Shown: positions 54,172 through 62,926 of the stretch, piece by piece
Layout of the letters: each line of letters starts with the position of its first letter
How positions within the stretch are numbered: the first letter of the stretch is position 1
Assembly: GCF_021432765.1 (NCBI RefSeq)
Contig: NZ_CP058908.1
Span: forward strand, 760,001 to 824,000
DNA from: Pseudomonas phenolilytica
Lineage (GTDB): Bacteria; Pseudomonadota; Gammaproteobacteria; Pseudomonadales; Pseudomonadaceae
Length of the DNA: 64,000 bases
Direction: 5' to 3'
The notes under the pieces: generated by a model
Seen by the model: the letters and a program-made list of their open reading frames with translations, nothing else
The model's database searches: none
What the model was told of the DNA's origin: nothing
Program-made: the position numbers and the translations under genes

Positions 54172-56448
54172 TTACAGGCTGGCGTACTTGCCGCGCAGGC
54201 GCTGACGGATCAGCTCGGCCAGGGTGTTCATCACGAAGGTGAACATCAGCAGCACCAGCGCGGCGAGGAACAGCACGCGGTAGTGGGTGCCACCGACCTC
54301 GGATTCGGGCATTTCCACCGCGACGTTGGCCGCCAGGGTGCGCATACCCTCGAAGATGTTGGCTTCCATGATCGGCGTGTTGCCGGTGGCCATCAGCACG
54401 ATCATGGTTTCGCCCACGGCGCGGCCCATGCCGATCATCAGCGCCGAGAAGATGCCCGGGCTGGCGGTCAGCAGCACGACGCGGGTCAGCGTCTGCCAGG
54501 GCGTGGCGCCGAGCGCCAGCGAACCCAGGGTCAGGCTCTTCGGCACGCTGAACACCGCGTCCTCGGCGATCGAATAGATCGTCGGGATCACCGCGAAACC
54601 CATCGCCAGGCCGACCACCAGGGCGTTGCGCTGGTCGAACGGAATGCCGAGGTCATTGGACAGCCACAGGCGCATGTCGCCGCCGAACAGCCAGTTTTCC
54701 AGATGCCCGCTGATCGCCAGCGAGCCGACACCCACCAGCAGCACCACCGGAATCAGCAGCAGCGCTTCCCAGCCTTCCGGCACGCCCAGGCGCACGCGCT
54801 CGGGCAGGCGGCTCCAGCTCCAGGCAGCGAACAGGATGCCCAGCGGCATCAGCAGTAGCAGGCTGAAGATGCCCGGCAGGTGGTTCTCCAGGAACGGCGC
54901 GAGGAACAGGCCGGCGAAGAAACCGAGGATCACCGTCGGCAGCGCCTCCATCAGCTCGATCACCGGCTTGACCTTGCGGCGCAGCGCCGGGGCCATGAAG
55001 TAGGCGGTGTAGAACGCCGCGCAGATCGCCAGCGGCGCCGCCAGCAGCATCGCGTAGAAGGCCGCCTTGAGCGTGCCGAAGGCCAGCGGCGCGAGACTCA
55101 GCTTGGGCTCGAAATCGGTGTTGGCGGAGGTGGACTGCCAGACGTAGTCGGGCTTCGCGTAGCTTTCATACCAGACCTTGCCCCACAGCGAACTCCAGGA
55201 AATCTCCGGATGCGGGTTGTCGACCACGAAGCGCTGCAGGCCCTGCGGCGACTCCACCAGCAGGCGCGTGGCGCGCGGCGACAGCGCGGCCAGCGCGGCG
55301 CCGTCGGCCACCTGCTCCTTGAGCAGCGTGCGGTGCGCGGTGCTGTGGAAGATGCCCAGCGTGCCGGCGCGGTCGAGCGCGAGAAAGCCCTTGCGGCGCT
55401 CTTCCGGGAGGATCTGGCTGACCGGGCTGTCGGCCAGCGTGAAGTTGCGCACGTTGCGCAGCTCAGCCGAGCCGTCGGCGCCGCGCACCATGAACCACTG
55501 GCCGATGCCGCCTTTCGAGTCGCCGATCATCAGCGAGATACCGCCGAGCAGCGGGCTGACGGCGGTGATCTCGGCACCGTCGGCAACCAGCTTGTAGCGG
55601 CCGTTGAGCTGCTTGCGGCGCAGGTCGAAGACGTCGGCGCTGGCCTTGCCGCTGACCGCGTACAGCCACATGTGGCGCGGATCGATCTGCAGCGCGCGGA
55701 TCGGCTCGGCGAGCTGCGGCAGGTCCAGGCGCTGCTGTTCCAGGGTGACCTCGCCGGTCAGCAGATTCTCGCTGCTGGCGATGCGCTGGGCATGCAGCGC
55801 GGTGCCGGTGGCACCGGCGACCAGCAGGGTCTTGCCGTTGAGGCTGACGGCCGCCTGCTCGATCGCGCGTCCCTCGGCGTCGAGCTGCAGCGGCTGCTCG
55901 CCGAATGGATAGACGATTCGCGGCGTGATGGTCTTTTGGTTGTTCGGGTAGGTGATCTGGTACTCGTGCTCGATGACCAGCGCCTGACCGTTGCTCAGGC
56001 CGAGCACCAGGCGGCGGGTGCCGGGGGTGTCCTGACCGACCGAGACGATGCGGCTGTCAGCCGGCAGCGCCAGCGCGATGTTCGCGAGCGGCGCGCCGTC
56101 GGCCAGCGCGAAGAAACGCACCTGGCCCTCGGCGTTCAGGCGCATCGCCACCTGGTTCTGCTCTTCGATCGCCAGCAGCAGTGCCTGGCTGTCCTCGGCC
56201 AGCCAGGCCGGGCGCTGGACTTCCCGTGCTTCGAGTTCGGCGCCCTGGAACATGGGCAGCACGACCTGCCCCAGGTAGAAGAAGATCAGGGTGATCGCGC
56301 CCAGCACCGCCAGGCCACCGATGGTGACGTACCAGCGCGCCAGGTGATCTTTCAGCGCGCGAATGCGGCGTTTACGCTGCAGGGCCGGCGTATTGAAATC
56401 CAGCCGTTGCACATCGGAGTTCGCGGTCATGGGCTCTATGTCGTTCAT
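54172..56448 (-). CDS. pstC: Phosphate ABC transporter permease PstC, long form
   Basis: PstC is the partner permease to PstA. The 758-residue protein has an N-terminal cytosolic stretch and one helix at about 40-62 (WYVTIGGLAVLGAITLIFFYLG). A large periplasmic domain follows at about 65-450, beta-propeller-like in its WD-type repeats (LLVAGATGTALHAQRI, LYAVSGKASADVF). The permease core of about 300 residues includes the EAA loop LGATPWQTLTRVVLLTASPGIF. Two Pho-box arrays lie nearby, one directly upstream of this gene. AGGAACC precedes the ATG. Long PstC forms are known in Pseudomonas; the role of the extra domain is unclear. Confidence 0.93.
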   Translation of the reverse strand: MNDIEPMTANSDVQRLDFNTPALQRKRRIRALKDHLARWYVTIGGLAVLGAITLIFFYLGQVVLPMFQGAELEAREVQRPAWLAEDSQALLLAIEEQNQVAMRLNAEGQVRFFALADGAPLANIALALPADSRIVSVGQDTPGTRRLVLGLSNGQALVIEHEYQITYPNNQKTITPRIVYPFGEQPLQLDAEGRAIEQAAVSLNGKTLLVAGATGTALHAQRIASSENLLTGEVTLEQQRLDLPQLAEPIRALQIDPRHMWLYAVSGKASADVFDLRRKQLNGRYKLVADGAEITAVSPLLGGISLMIGDSKGGIGQWFMVRGADGSAELRNVRNFTLADSPVSQILPEERRKGFLALDRAGTLGIFHSTAHRTLLKEQVADGAALAALSPRATRLLVESPQGLQRFVVDNPHPEISWSSLWGKVWYESYAKPDYVWQSTSANTDFEPKLSLAPLAFGTLKAAFYAMLLAAPLAICAAFYTAYFMAPALRRKVKPVIELMEALPTVILGFFAGLFLAPFLENHLPGIFSLLLLMPLGILFAAWSWSRLPERVRLGVPEGWEALLLIPVVLLVGVGSLAISGHLENWLFGGDMRLWLSNDLGIPFDQRNALVVGLAMGFAVIPTIYSIAEDAVFSVPKSLTLGSLALGATPWQTLTRVVLLTASPGIFSALMIGMGRAVGETMIVLMATGNTPIMEANIFEGMRTLAANVAVEMPESEVGGTHYRVLFLAALVLLMFTFVMNTLAELIRQRLRGKYASL

Positions 56449-56492
56449 GCCAAGGTTCCTGGGCCGGGCGGCCCCGTCAGGGCGACTAATCT

Positions 56493-56532
56493 AATCAAGC
56501 CGTGTGACAGAAAAATTACAACCGGGTGACAC
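56493..56532 (-). promoter_or_regulatory. Pho box array upstream of pstC
   Basis: On the minus strand, four half-sites lie at an exact 11-base period: GTGTCAC, TTGTAAT, CTGTCAC, CTTGATT, each separated by four bases. The first and third closely match the PhoB half-site CTGTCAT. They lie 45-84 bases upstream of the pstC start, in the pstS-pstC gap, and predict PhoB activation of pstCAB-phoU separately from pstS. Confidence 0.8.
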
Positions 56533-56539
56533 GACGAAA

Positions 56540-56565
56540 CCCGCCAGCGCGAAGTGCGTGGCGGG
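56540..56565 (-). terminator. Hairpin after pstS
   Basis: CCCGCCA and TGGCGGG pair around an inner short stem (GCGC/GTGC with a wobble), about 50 bases after the pstS stop. It may reduce read-through from pstS into pstC or stabilise pstS mRNA, which is usually more abundant. Confidence 0.5.
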
Positions 56566-56615
56566 CATCGTGACGCAGGACCGGCGGGGTGGCCGCCGAT
56601 CCTCCGTGCGGGTCG

Positions 56616-57581
56616 TTAGAGACCCAGGTCTTGCATGGTCTTGTCGACCACTTTCTTCGGCAGCGGGATGTAGCCGTCCTTGACCACGACCTCCTGGCCC
56701 TGCTTGGACAGCACCAGCTTGATGAACTCGGCATCGATCGGGCTCAGCGGCTTGTTCGGCGCCTTGTTCACGTAGACGTAGAAGAAGCGCGCCAGCGGGA
56801 ACTTGCCGGCCAGGGCGTTTTCTTCGTTGGCCTCGAAGGCTTCGCCACCCTTGGACAGCGGCACGGCGCGCACGCTGGAGGTCTTGTAGCCGATGCCCGA
56901 GTAACCAATGGCGTTCAGGGTGCTGGAGATCGACTGCACCACCGAGGCCGAGCCCGGCTGCTCGTTGACGTTGGATTTGAAGTCGCCCTTACACAGCGCT
57001 TCTTCCTTGAAGTAGCCGTAGGTGCCGGATACCGAATTGCGTCCGAACAGCTGGATCGGCTTGGCCGCCCATTCGCCGGTCAGGCCCAGGTCACCCCAGG
57101 TCTTGATGTCCTGAGCGCCACCGCACAGGCGGGTGCTGGAGAAGATCGCGTCGACCTGTTCCATGTCCAGGCTCTTGATTGGGTTGTCCTTGTGCACGAA
57201 CACGGCCAGGGCATCGATCGCGACCGGCACGGCGGTCGGCTTGTAGCCGTACTTCTGCTCGAAGGCCTGGATCTCGTTGTCCTTCATCGGGCGACTCATC
57301 GGCCCCATGTTGGCGGTGCCTTCGGTCAGCGCGGGCGGCGCGGTGGAGGAACCGGCGGCCTGGATCTGGATGTTGACGTTCGGGTAGCTGCGCTTGAATT
57401 CTTCGGCCCACAGGGTCATCAGGTTGGCCAGAGAATCGGAGCCGACGCTGGAAAGGTTGCCGGAAACACCGGAAGTCTTCTCGTAGCTCGGCAGAGCCGG
57501 ATCGACTGCCGCAACCGCGCTCGCGGCACCCACACCAGCGGCCACGAAGGTCAGCGCCGCCATCAAACGATTCAGTTTCAT
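56616..57581 (-). CDS. pstS: Phosphate ABC transporter periplasmic binding protein PstS
   Basis: PstS captures phosphate in the periplasm for PstCAB. The 321-residue protein has a signal peptide ([18 protein letters not shown], cleavage about residue 24). The phosphate-binding motifs are [43 protein letters not shown] and [25 protein letters not shown]-type [23 protein letters not shown] closes the second domain. AGGAG lies eight bases before the ATG, and a Pho-box array lies upstream. It is the first gene of the pst locus. Confidence 0.96.
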   Translation of the reverse strand: MKLNRLMAALTFVAAGVGAASAVAAVDPALPSYEKTSGVSGNLSSVGSDSLANLMTLWAEEFKRSYPNVNIQIQAAGSSTAPPALTEGTANMGPMSRPMKDNEIQAFEQKYGYKPTAVPVAIDALAVFVHKDNPIKSLDMEQVDAIFSSTRLCGGAQDIKTWGDLGLTGEWAAKPIQLFGRNSVSGTYGYFKEEALCKGDFKSNVNEQPGSASVVQSISSTLNAIGYSGIGYKTSSVRAVPLSKGGEAFEANEENALAGKFPLARFFYVYVNKAPNKPLSPIDAEFIKLVLSKQGQEVVVKDGYIPLPKKVVDKTMQDLGL

Positions 57582-57644
57582 ACCTTGCTCCTAGCAGAGG
57601 TGTGTTCGAGTGTGTTGGAACGGGGGCCAGTATCTGCAGGCCGT

Positions 57645-57673
57645 ATGAACACTCTATGAAGCGAGTGTGACAA
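57645..57673 (-). promoter_or_regulatory. Pho box array upstream of pstS
   Basis: Three half-sites at an 11-base period on the minus strand: TTGTCAC, GCTTCAT, TGTTCAT, separated by four bases each. They lie about 65-90 bases upstream of the pstS start. The first is a close PhoB match; the others are weaker. Confidence 0.7.
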
Positions 57674-57801
57674 TCTTGTTACCGTCGGCAATCTTGACCG
57701 GGGGCGGTCGCTGCACCGTCTGAGTGCCGTTATACTGCGCGCTTCCCGCCCTAGCGCGGGGTTTTCGCGCCAGAACAACAATCGCGCCGCGAGTCCGACC
57801 G

Positions 57802-58203
57802 ATGAAAGAATACGAACAGGAAGATCCGATTCCCCAGGGCGACCTGGCCCTGCAGCTGACCGCCCTGCCGCGCGAAACCAACGGCTTCGGCGATATCTAT
57901 GGTGGCTGGCTGGTCTCGCAGATGGATCTGGCCGGCACCGCGATGGCCAGCCGCGTGGCCGGCGGGCGAGTGGCGACGGTGTCCATCGACCGCATGGCCT
58001 TCATGGTGCCGGTGGCGGTTGGCGCGCAGCTGTCCTTCTACACCCAGACGCTGGAAGTCGGGCGCAGCTCGATCCGCATGCTGGTGGAAGTCTGGAGCGA
58101 CGATCCGCAGTCCAGCGAATGGCGCAAGGTCACCGAGGCGGTGTTCGTCTTCGTCGCCATCGACGACAGCGGCCGCACGCGCCCGGTAACGCCGCGGCGC
58201 TGA
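57802..58203 (+). CDS. Acyl-CoA thioesterase, YciA type
   Basis: The 133-residue hotdog-fold enzyme has TNGFGDIYGGWLVSQMDLAGTAMASRV near residue 28, the YciA/BFIT motif with catalytic Asp in the helix, then VATVSIDRMAFMVPVAVGAQLSFYTQ. Members hydrolyse a range of acyl-CoA esters. The ATG at 57802 gives MKEYEQEDPIPQGDL, matching the family. TATACT at 57731-57736 is a plausible -10. It is divergent from pstS and convergent with the diguanylate cyclase gene, leaving only seven bases between their stops. Confidence 0.92.
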   Translation: MKEYEQEDPIPQGDLALQLTALPRETNGFGDIYGGWLVSQMDLAGTAMASRVAGGRVATVSIDRMAFMVPVAVGAQLSFYTQTLEVGRSSIRMLVEVWSDDPQSSEWRKVTEAVFVFVAIDDSGRTRPVTPRR

Positions 58204-58210
58204 GCGCCGC

Positions 58211-59410
58211 TCAACCAGCGGCCGACAACTCGTCCGGCCCGGCGAAGCGGTTCTTGCCCGCCTGCTTGGCGCGGTAGAGTGCCGCGTCCGCCGCCGAATA
58301 CAGCTGCCCGGCGTTCTGCCCGGGCTGCAGCGTCGCGATACCGATACTCACCCCGACCCGCCCCTGCGCCGATGCCGGGTGCGCGATGGCCTGTCGGCGC
58401 AGCGCGGCCAGCACCTGACTGGCGATCTGCTGCGCGGCATCCTCGGTGCAGTCGTAGAGCAGCAGGGCGAATTCCTCGCCACCGACGCGCGCCGCCTGGT
58501 CCAGCGGGCGTCGCGCGAAGCTGGCGAGCAGCCGGGCGAATTCACCGATCAGTGCATCGCCGGCAGGATGACCGAGGCGATCGTTGTAGGCCTTGAAATC
58601 ATCCAGGTCGAGCAGCAACAGGCTCACCGGCACATCGTCGCGCCGCGCCTGCGCCAATCGCTGCCGCAACGCCTCGTCATGGCTGCGCCGGTTGGGCAGC
58701 TCGCTCAGCGCATCGTGCGCGGCGACCCAGCCCAGCAGCTTGCGCATCAGGAACTGCTGACGCTGCGAGTATTCGTGCACGTAACGGCTGATCGCACCGA
58801 TCACCAGCAGCAGCAGGTAGTAGCTGACGGCAATCCAGTGCTCGGGCAGGCGATCCGAAGGCAGGATCTGGCTGGCCATGAACACGTCGATCGCCACGAT
58901 CGACAGCGCGCAGAGCAGCGAATGCCAGAACGTCATGCCGAGGAAGAAGAACGAACTGATGATCAGCAGGCCGGCGCCATAGCGAAACGCATAGGGCTGC
59001 GCCGCCAGTTCGTACTGGATGTCGATGATCGCGGCGACCACGCCGATCAGCACCAGCAGCATCGGGAACAACTGGTTGGCGCGCGCCTGGTAGGTCTTGC
59101 TGAAAAAGCTCAGCAGCAGCACCAGCACCCCCGGCGACAGCTCCACCAGGCGCAGCACCGTGAGCCGGCTCAACCACTGCGGATCGTCATGCGGAAACAG
59201 CACACGTTCGGCATACAGGTAGCCGCCGACGGCGATGATTAGCAGCAGCGCGGCGACGCGCTGCGCGCCGCGCGCCTGGCGATCGAGGAAGCGGCGGAAC
59301 TCGGCTTCCAGCTCGGGCTTGAACAACAGCAGGCGAAAGCCCCGCAGCAACTGCCGCCCGTAGGGGGTGTCGCTGAATTCGGCCGCCGATGAATGCTCGG
59401 TGATGCGCAT
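58211..59410 (-). CDS. Membrane diguanylate cyclase (GGDEF domain)
   Basis: The 399-residue protein has an N-terminal cytosolic part (about 1-48) and six hydrophobic segments at about 50-215 (AALLLIIAVGGYLYA, VLVLLLSFF, FPMLLVLIGVVAAIIDI, LLIISSFFFLGMTFW and others). A GGDEF domain at about 235-390 follows, with the active-site signature RVGGEEFALLLYD. GGEEF is the catalytic form, so it should make cyclic di-GMP. An RxxD inhibition site is not obvious upstream of it. The periplasmic or membrane sensor part has no recognised ligand domain. It is unpaired with an EAL gene here. Confidence 0.9.
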   Translation of the reverse strand: MRITEHSSAAEFSDTPYGRQLLRGFRLLLFKPELEAEFRRFLDRQARGAQRVAALLLIIAVGGYLYAERVLFPHDDPQWLSRLTVLRLVELSPGVLVLLLSFFSKTYQARANQLFPMLLVLIGVVAAIIDIQYELAAQPYAFRYGAGLLIISSFFFLGMTFWHSLLCALSIVAIDVFMASQILPSDRLPEHWIAVSYYLLLLVIGAISRYVHEYSQRQQFLMRKLLGWVAAHDALSELPNRRSHDEALRQRLAQARRDDVPVSLLLLDLDDFKAYNDRLGHPAGDALIGEFARLLASFARRPLDQAARVGGEEFALLLYDCTEDAAQQIASQVLAALRRQAIAHPASAQGRVGVSIGIATLQPGQNAGQLYSAADAALYRAKQAGKNRFAGPDELSAAG

Positions 59411-59586
59411 GAAACAAGCCTGCTGTGGTGGCGCAGAATGATATCACTACGCCATTACTGGGACGCAAACAACCGCCCTCCGACGAGTCTGACTGACGAA
59501 CGGAGCCGGTTCCAGCGCGGCAGGACGGCTTGCGGCACGCGGCAAGAGCCGCCAAGATCGGCCTTCCTATCGCCCGAACGCACCCC

Positions 59587-60495
59587 GTGACCGCTCTTCT
59601 GCTCGCCCTCTGGCCCCTGTTTGCCCTGATCGTCGCCGGATATGTCCTGCGACTGCGCGGCTTCCCCGACGACGCCTTCTGGCCGGGCGCCGAGCGGTTG
59701 AACTACTTCGTCCTGTTTCCGGCGTTATTGTTCAACAGCCTGGCGACCGCGCCACTGGACAACCCGGCCTTGCCGCGTCTGGGCGCAGCGGTGCTGCTCG
59801 CCCTCGGGTTAGCCTGGGGCGTCCTGCTGCTCGGCCGGCGTTTGCGCGGCTGGCCGGCGGCGCGCTTCGGTGCGCTCGCGCAGGGTGCGCTGCGCTTCAA
59901 CACCTATCTGGGTCTGGCGGCCGTCGGTAGCCTGTTCGGCAAGGACGGCCTGGCGCTGGCGGCGCTGATGCTGGCGCTGATGGTGCCGACGGTAAATGTC
60001 ATGTCGGTCTGGGCGCTGACCGCCGAACGCGGTATCAGCGCGCGCAGCCTGCTGCTGCCGATCGCGCGCAACCCGTTGATTCTCGCCTGCCTGGCCGGTG
60101 CGCTGGTCAACCTGGCCGGTTTCGGCCTGCCCGGCGGCAGTGACCGCCTGCTCGGCCTGCTGGCCGCCGCCAGCCTGCCGCTGGGGCTGCTGTGCGTAGG
60201 CGCGGCGCTGAAGCCCAAGGAACTGGGCGGGGAAATTCCGACGCTGGGCTGGAGCAGCGCCGTGCGCCTGCTGGCGGTGCCGTTGCTGGCGTATGGCGTT
60301 GCCGCCCTGTTCGCGCTGCCGGCGATGGAAACCACCATCCTCGTACTGTTCTTCGCCCTGCCGACCGCACCGACCGCCTACGTGCTGACTCGCCAGCTCG
60401 GCGGCGACAGTCACCTGATGGCCGGCATCATCACCCTGCAGACGCTGCTCGCCGCCGCCAGCCTGCCGCTGGTGCTGACCCTGCTGGAAGGCTGA
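59587..60495 (+). CDS. AEC (auxin efflux carrier) family transporter
   Basis: The 302-residue protein has about ten hydrophobic helices, starting ALWPLFALIVAGYVLRLRG. It shows the AEC-family LNYFVLFPALLFNSLA in helix 2 and ALRFNTYLGLAAVGSLFG near the middle. The C-terminal FFALPTAPTAYVLTRQLGGD with the conserved Pro-rich break is also present. Substrates of bacterial members include malonate or other organic anions; none can be assigned here. The start is GTG at 59587. It ends back to back with the next gene on the opposite strand, with no bases between the two stop codons. Confidence 0.88.
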   Translation: MTALLLALWPLFALIVAGYVLRLRGFPDDAFWPGAERLNYFVLFPALLFNSLATAPLDNPALPRLGAAVLLALGLAWGVLLLGRRLRGWPAARFGALAQGALRFNTYLGLAAVGSLFGKDGLALAALMLALMVPTVNVMSVWALTAERGISARSLLLPIARNPLILACLAGALVNLAGFGLPGGSDRLLGLLAAASLPLGLLCVGAALKPKELGGEIPTLGWSSAVRLLAVPLLAYGVAALFALPAMETTILVLFFALPTAPTAYVLTRQLGGDSHLMAGIITLQTLLAAASLPLVLTLLEG

Positions 60496-60939
60496 TCAGC
60501 GCACCACCTGCCGGCGCAGCAGACGCAGCAGCGCCAGTGCCAGGCCGATGCCCAGCGCGCAGAGCGCCAGCAGCGGCCCGAGATAGCCGAGTGCGTCCTG
60601 CAACCAGCCGAGCAGCTGGTGCAGCCAGGCGGTACGTCGCGACGTCGCCACTGCCACATAGCCACCCTGCTCCCAGATCCGATAGGCCGCATGCAGCGGA
60701 ACCAGCGCCAGCGGCAGCAGGATCAGGCACAGCCAGTAGCCGCTGCGCCGATGCGGTCCCAGCAGCCCCCACGGCAGGTAGGCGGCGCGAATCAGCCCGC
60801 CGAAACAGAAGCTGTAGTAGCCGACCATGCCGAGGAACAGCAGATTGACCACACTCGCCTGCTGCCACACGGCGAACAGCGCCAGGCCGCCCAGCCCGAG
60901 GCTGACGGCTGCCCAGAGGAGATAAAAAAGCTTTTCCAT
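60496..60939 (-). CDS. Small membrane protein of unknown function
   Basis: The 147-residue protein has four hydrophobic helices at about 4-26 (LFYLLWAAVSLGLGGLALF), 30-48, 66-86 (SGYWLCLILLPLALVPLHAAY) and 118-142 (YLGPLLALCALGIGLALALLRLLRR). I do not recognise a family. The start at 60939 has GAGGAG-like bases just downstream only, and the upstream Shine-Dalgarno is weak. Its stop codon abuts the AEC gene's stop. A further 37-40 residues upstream in frame have no coding look. Confidence 0.65.
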   Translation of the reverse strand: MEKLFYLLWAAVSLGLGGLALFAVWQQASVVNLLFLGMVGYYSFCFGGLIRAAYLPWGLLGPHRRSGYWLCLILLPLALVPLHAAYRIWEQGGYVAVATSRRTAWLHQLLGWLQDALGYLGPLLALCALGIGLALALLRLLRRQVVR

Positions 60940-61078
60940 ACGTCCGATTCCGCGTGCGCTGACGAACACGCATCGGAGCAGAAACCCACCCGCGATATCG
61001 GCAACCGCTTCACGAAACCGTCGAACCACTGCCGAGAAAACCGCCGCAGCACGCAAGTTGCCCGCTTTTGGCAGACGA

Positions 61079-62926
61079 TCAGAACAGACTGAGCTGACCC
61101 TGCGCGCCGCTCGCGCCTTCCGCCGGCTTCGCCGTCGCAGGCGGGTCGGCAGCCAGCCGTTCGGCCAGCCCGGCCGCGCGTTCGGCGCGGGTATTCACGG
61201 CCTCGGTCAGCCGCGCCGGCAATGCCCAGATTTCCACCGTGCGCTTGGCGCGGGTGATGCCGGTGTAGAACAGCGCGCGGGTCAGCAACGGGCCGGGCTG
61301 TTCGGGTAGCGCCAGCAGCACGTCGCCGAACTCCGAACCCTGGCTCTTGTGCACCGTCATGACGAAGGCGCTGTCGTGGCTCGGCAGGCGCGCCGGGGCG
61401 AACGCGCGATGGCCCTCGTCACCCTCGAAGAACACCCGCCAGCCGAATTCGGTCCACAGGCACAGGCCGATGTCGCCGTTGAACAGGCCGAGCGCGTAGT
61501 CGTTCTGCCGCACCATCACCGCGCGGCCGGCATACCAGCGCTCACGCACCGGCACACCGGCACGGCGCCGCAGCCGTGCCTCCAGCGCCTCGTTGAGGCC
61601 GTTGACGCCGAAGGCGCCTTCGCGCTGCGCGGTGAGTGCGCGGAAATCGTTGAACGCCGCGAACGCCTGTGCCGGATCGCCCTGCTGCGCGGCCTGCAAG
61701 TAGGGCCGATAACTCGCCTCCAGGCGCTCGACCAGCGCCGGCGCGGCGGGAGCCGCGTTCCAGCGCAGATCGGCCCGCGCCTCGTCCAGCAACGCCAGCG
61801 TGCCGCGCGCGTCGCCGCCGTTGATCCGCCGCGCCAGCTCGCCAATACCGCTGCCACCGGCGAAGCGATGACTGTGCGTCAGCAGCACCACCGCATCGCC
61901 GAGGCGCGAGTGCGGTGTCTCGACCGCCACGGCCTGACCGGTGATGCGCTCGAGATCGGCCGCCGCCTCGGCATCGAAGCCTCGCCCTTCGCAGAGTTCG
62001 GCGAACACCGCGCCGGCTTCCACGGCGGCGAGTTGGTCCTTGTCACCGAGCAGGATCAGCCGCGCCTTGGGCGGCAGCGCGGCGACCAGCTTGGCCATCA
62101 GCGCCAGATCGACCATCGACGCCTCATCCACCACCAGCACGTCGAGCGGCAGCGGATTGGCCGCGTCGTGGCGCACCCGCGGGCTGTCGCCGCGGCTGCC
62201 GAGCAGGCGATGCAGGGTGCGCGCTTCGTCCGGCAGCGCCGCCTTGACCGCGTCACTGACCGGCAGCTCGGCCTTGGCGTGGCGGATCGCCTCGGCCATG
62301 CGTGCCGCCGCCTTGCCGGTGGGCGCCGCCAGGCCGATGGCCAGCCGCTCGCCGCCGGGCTGTTCGAGCAATGCCGCGAGCAGGCGCACCACGGTGGTGG
62401 TCTTGCCGGTGCCGGGGCCGCCGGAGATCACCGCCAACCGCCGGCGTACCGCCTGCGCCGCGGCCAGCCGTTGCCAGTCCGGGCGCTGCTGATTGAAGGC
62501 GAACAGCCGCGTCAGGCTCTCGCCGAGCTGCGCTTCATCGACCGGCGACCGATCGCCGGCACGCGCCAGCAACTGTTCGGCCAGCTGCCGCTCGTAGGCC
62601 TGGTAACGGGCGAGGTAGAGCCGCTCGCCGTCGAGGATCAGCGGCGCGTAGGCGCCGGGCGCGCCGACCAGCGACGAGGCGCGCAGGCAGGCGCGCCAGT
62701 CGGCCAGCGCCGGCAGGCGGATATCGTGCTCCGGCCACGGCCTGCGCCCGGCCAGGCGCGCCAGCGGCAGGCAGACATCGCCTTTGCCCAGCGCCTCGCA
62801 GCACAGCGCGGCGGCCAGCAGGACCGGCACCGGCGCCGTCGGCTCGAGGCGCTGCAGGCTGGCGATGAAGGCGCGTTCCAGCGCACCCAGCAGCAGTTGC
62901 GCCAGCGTCGCGGCGGTGTCGGCCAT
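61079..62926 (-). CDS. recD: Exodeoxyribonuclease V alpha subunit, helicase RecD
   Basis: RecD is the fast 5'-3' helicase of RecBCD, which processes double-strand breaks. The 615-residue protein has Walker A ISGGPGTGKTTTVVRLLAALL near residue 165 and motif II LVVDEASMVD. The LGDKDQLAAVEAGAVF and C-terminal VHKSQGSEFGDVLLALP and LFYTGITRAKRTVEIW motifs complete the superfamily I set. Its ATG overlaps the recB stop codon by one base (TGATG), so the two are translationally coupled. Confidence 0.95.
   Translation of the reverse strand: MADTAATLAQLLLGALERAFIASLQRLEPTAPVPVLLAAALCCEALGKGDVCLPLARLAGRRPWPEHDIRLPALADWRACLRASSLVGAPGAYAPLILDGERLYLARYQAYERQLAEQLLARAGDRSPVDEAQLGESLTRLFAFNQQRPDWQRLAAAQAVRRRLAVISGGPGTGKTTTVVRLLAALLEQPGGERLAIGLAAPTGKAAARMAEAIRHAKAELPVSDAVKAALPDEARTLHRLLGSRGDSPRVRHDAANPLPLDVLVVDEASMVDLALMAKLVAALPPKARLILLGDKDQLAAVEAGAVFAELCEGRGFDAEAAADLERITGQAVAVETPHSRLGDAVVLLTHSHRFAGGSGIGELARRINGGDARGTLALLDEARADLRWNAAPAAPALVERLEASYRPYLQAAQQGDPAQAFAAFNDFRALTAQREGAFGVNGLNEALEARLRRRAGVPVRERWYAGRAVMVRQNDYALGLFNGDIGLCLWTEFGWRVFFEGDEGHRAFAPARLPSHDSAFVMTVHKSQGSEFGDVLLALPEQPGPLLTRALFYTGITRAKRTVEIWALPARLTEAVNTRAERAAGLAERLAADPPATAKPAEGASGAQGQLSLF

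Noticed and set aside
54880..56529. 549-residue plus-strand frame opposite pstC
   Set aside because: Shadow of pstC; composition rich in Arg, Gln and Val, and no recognisable motif.
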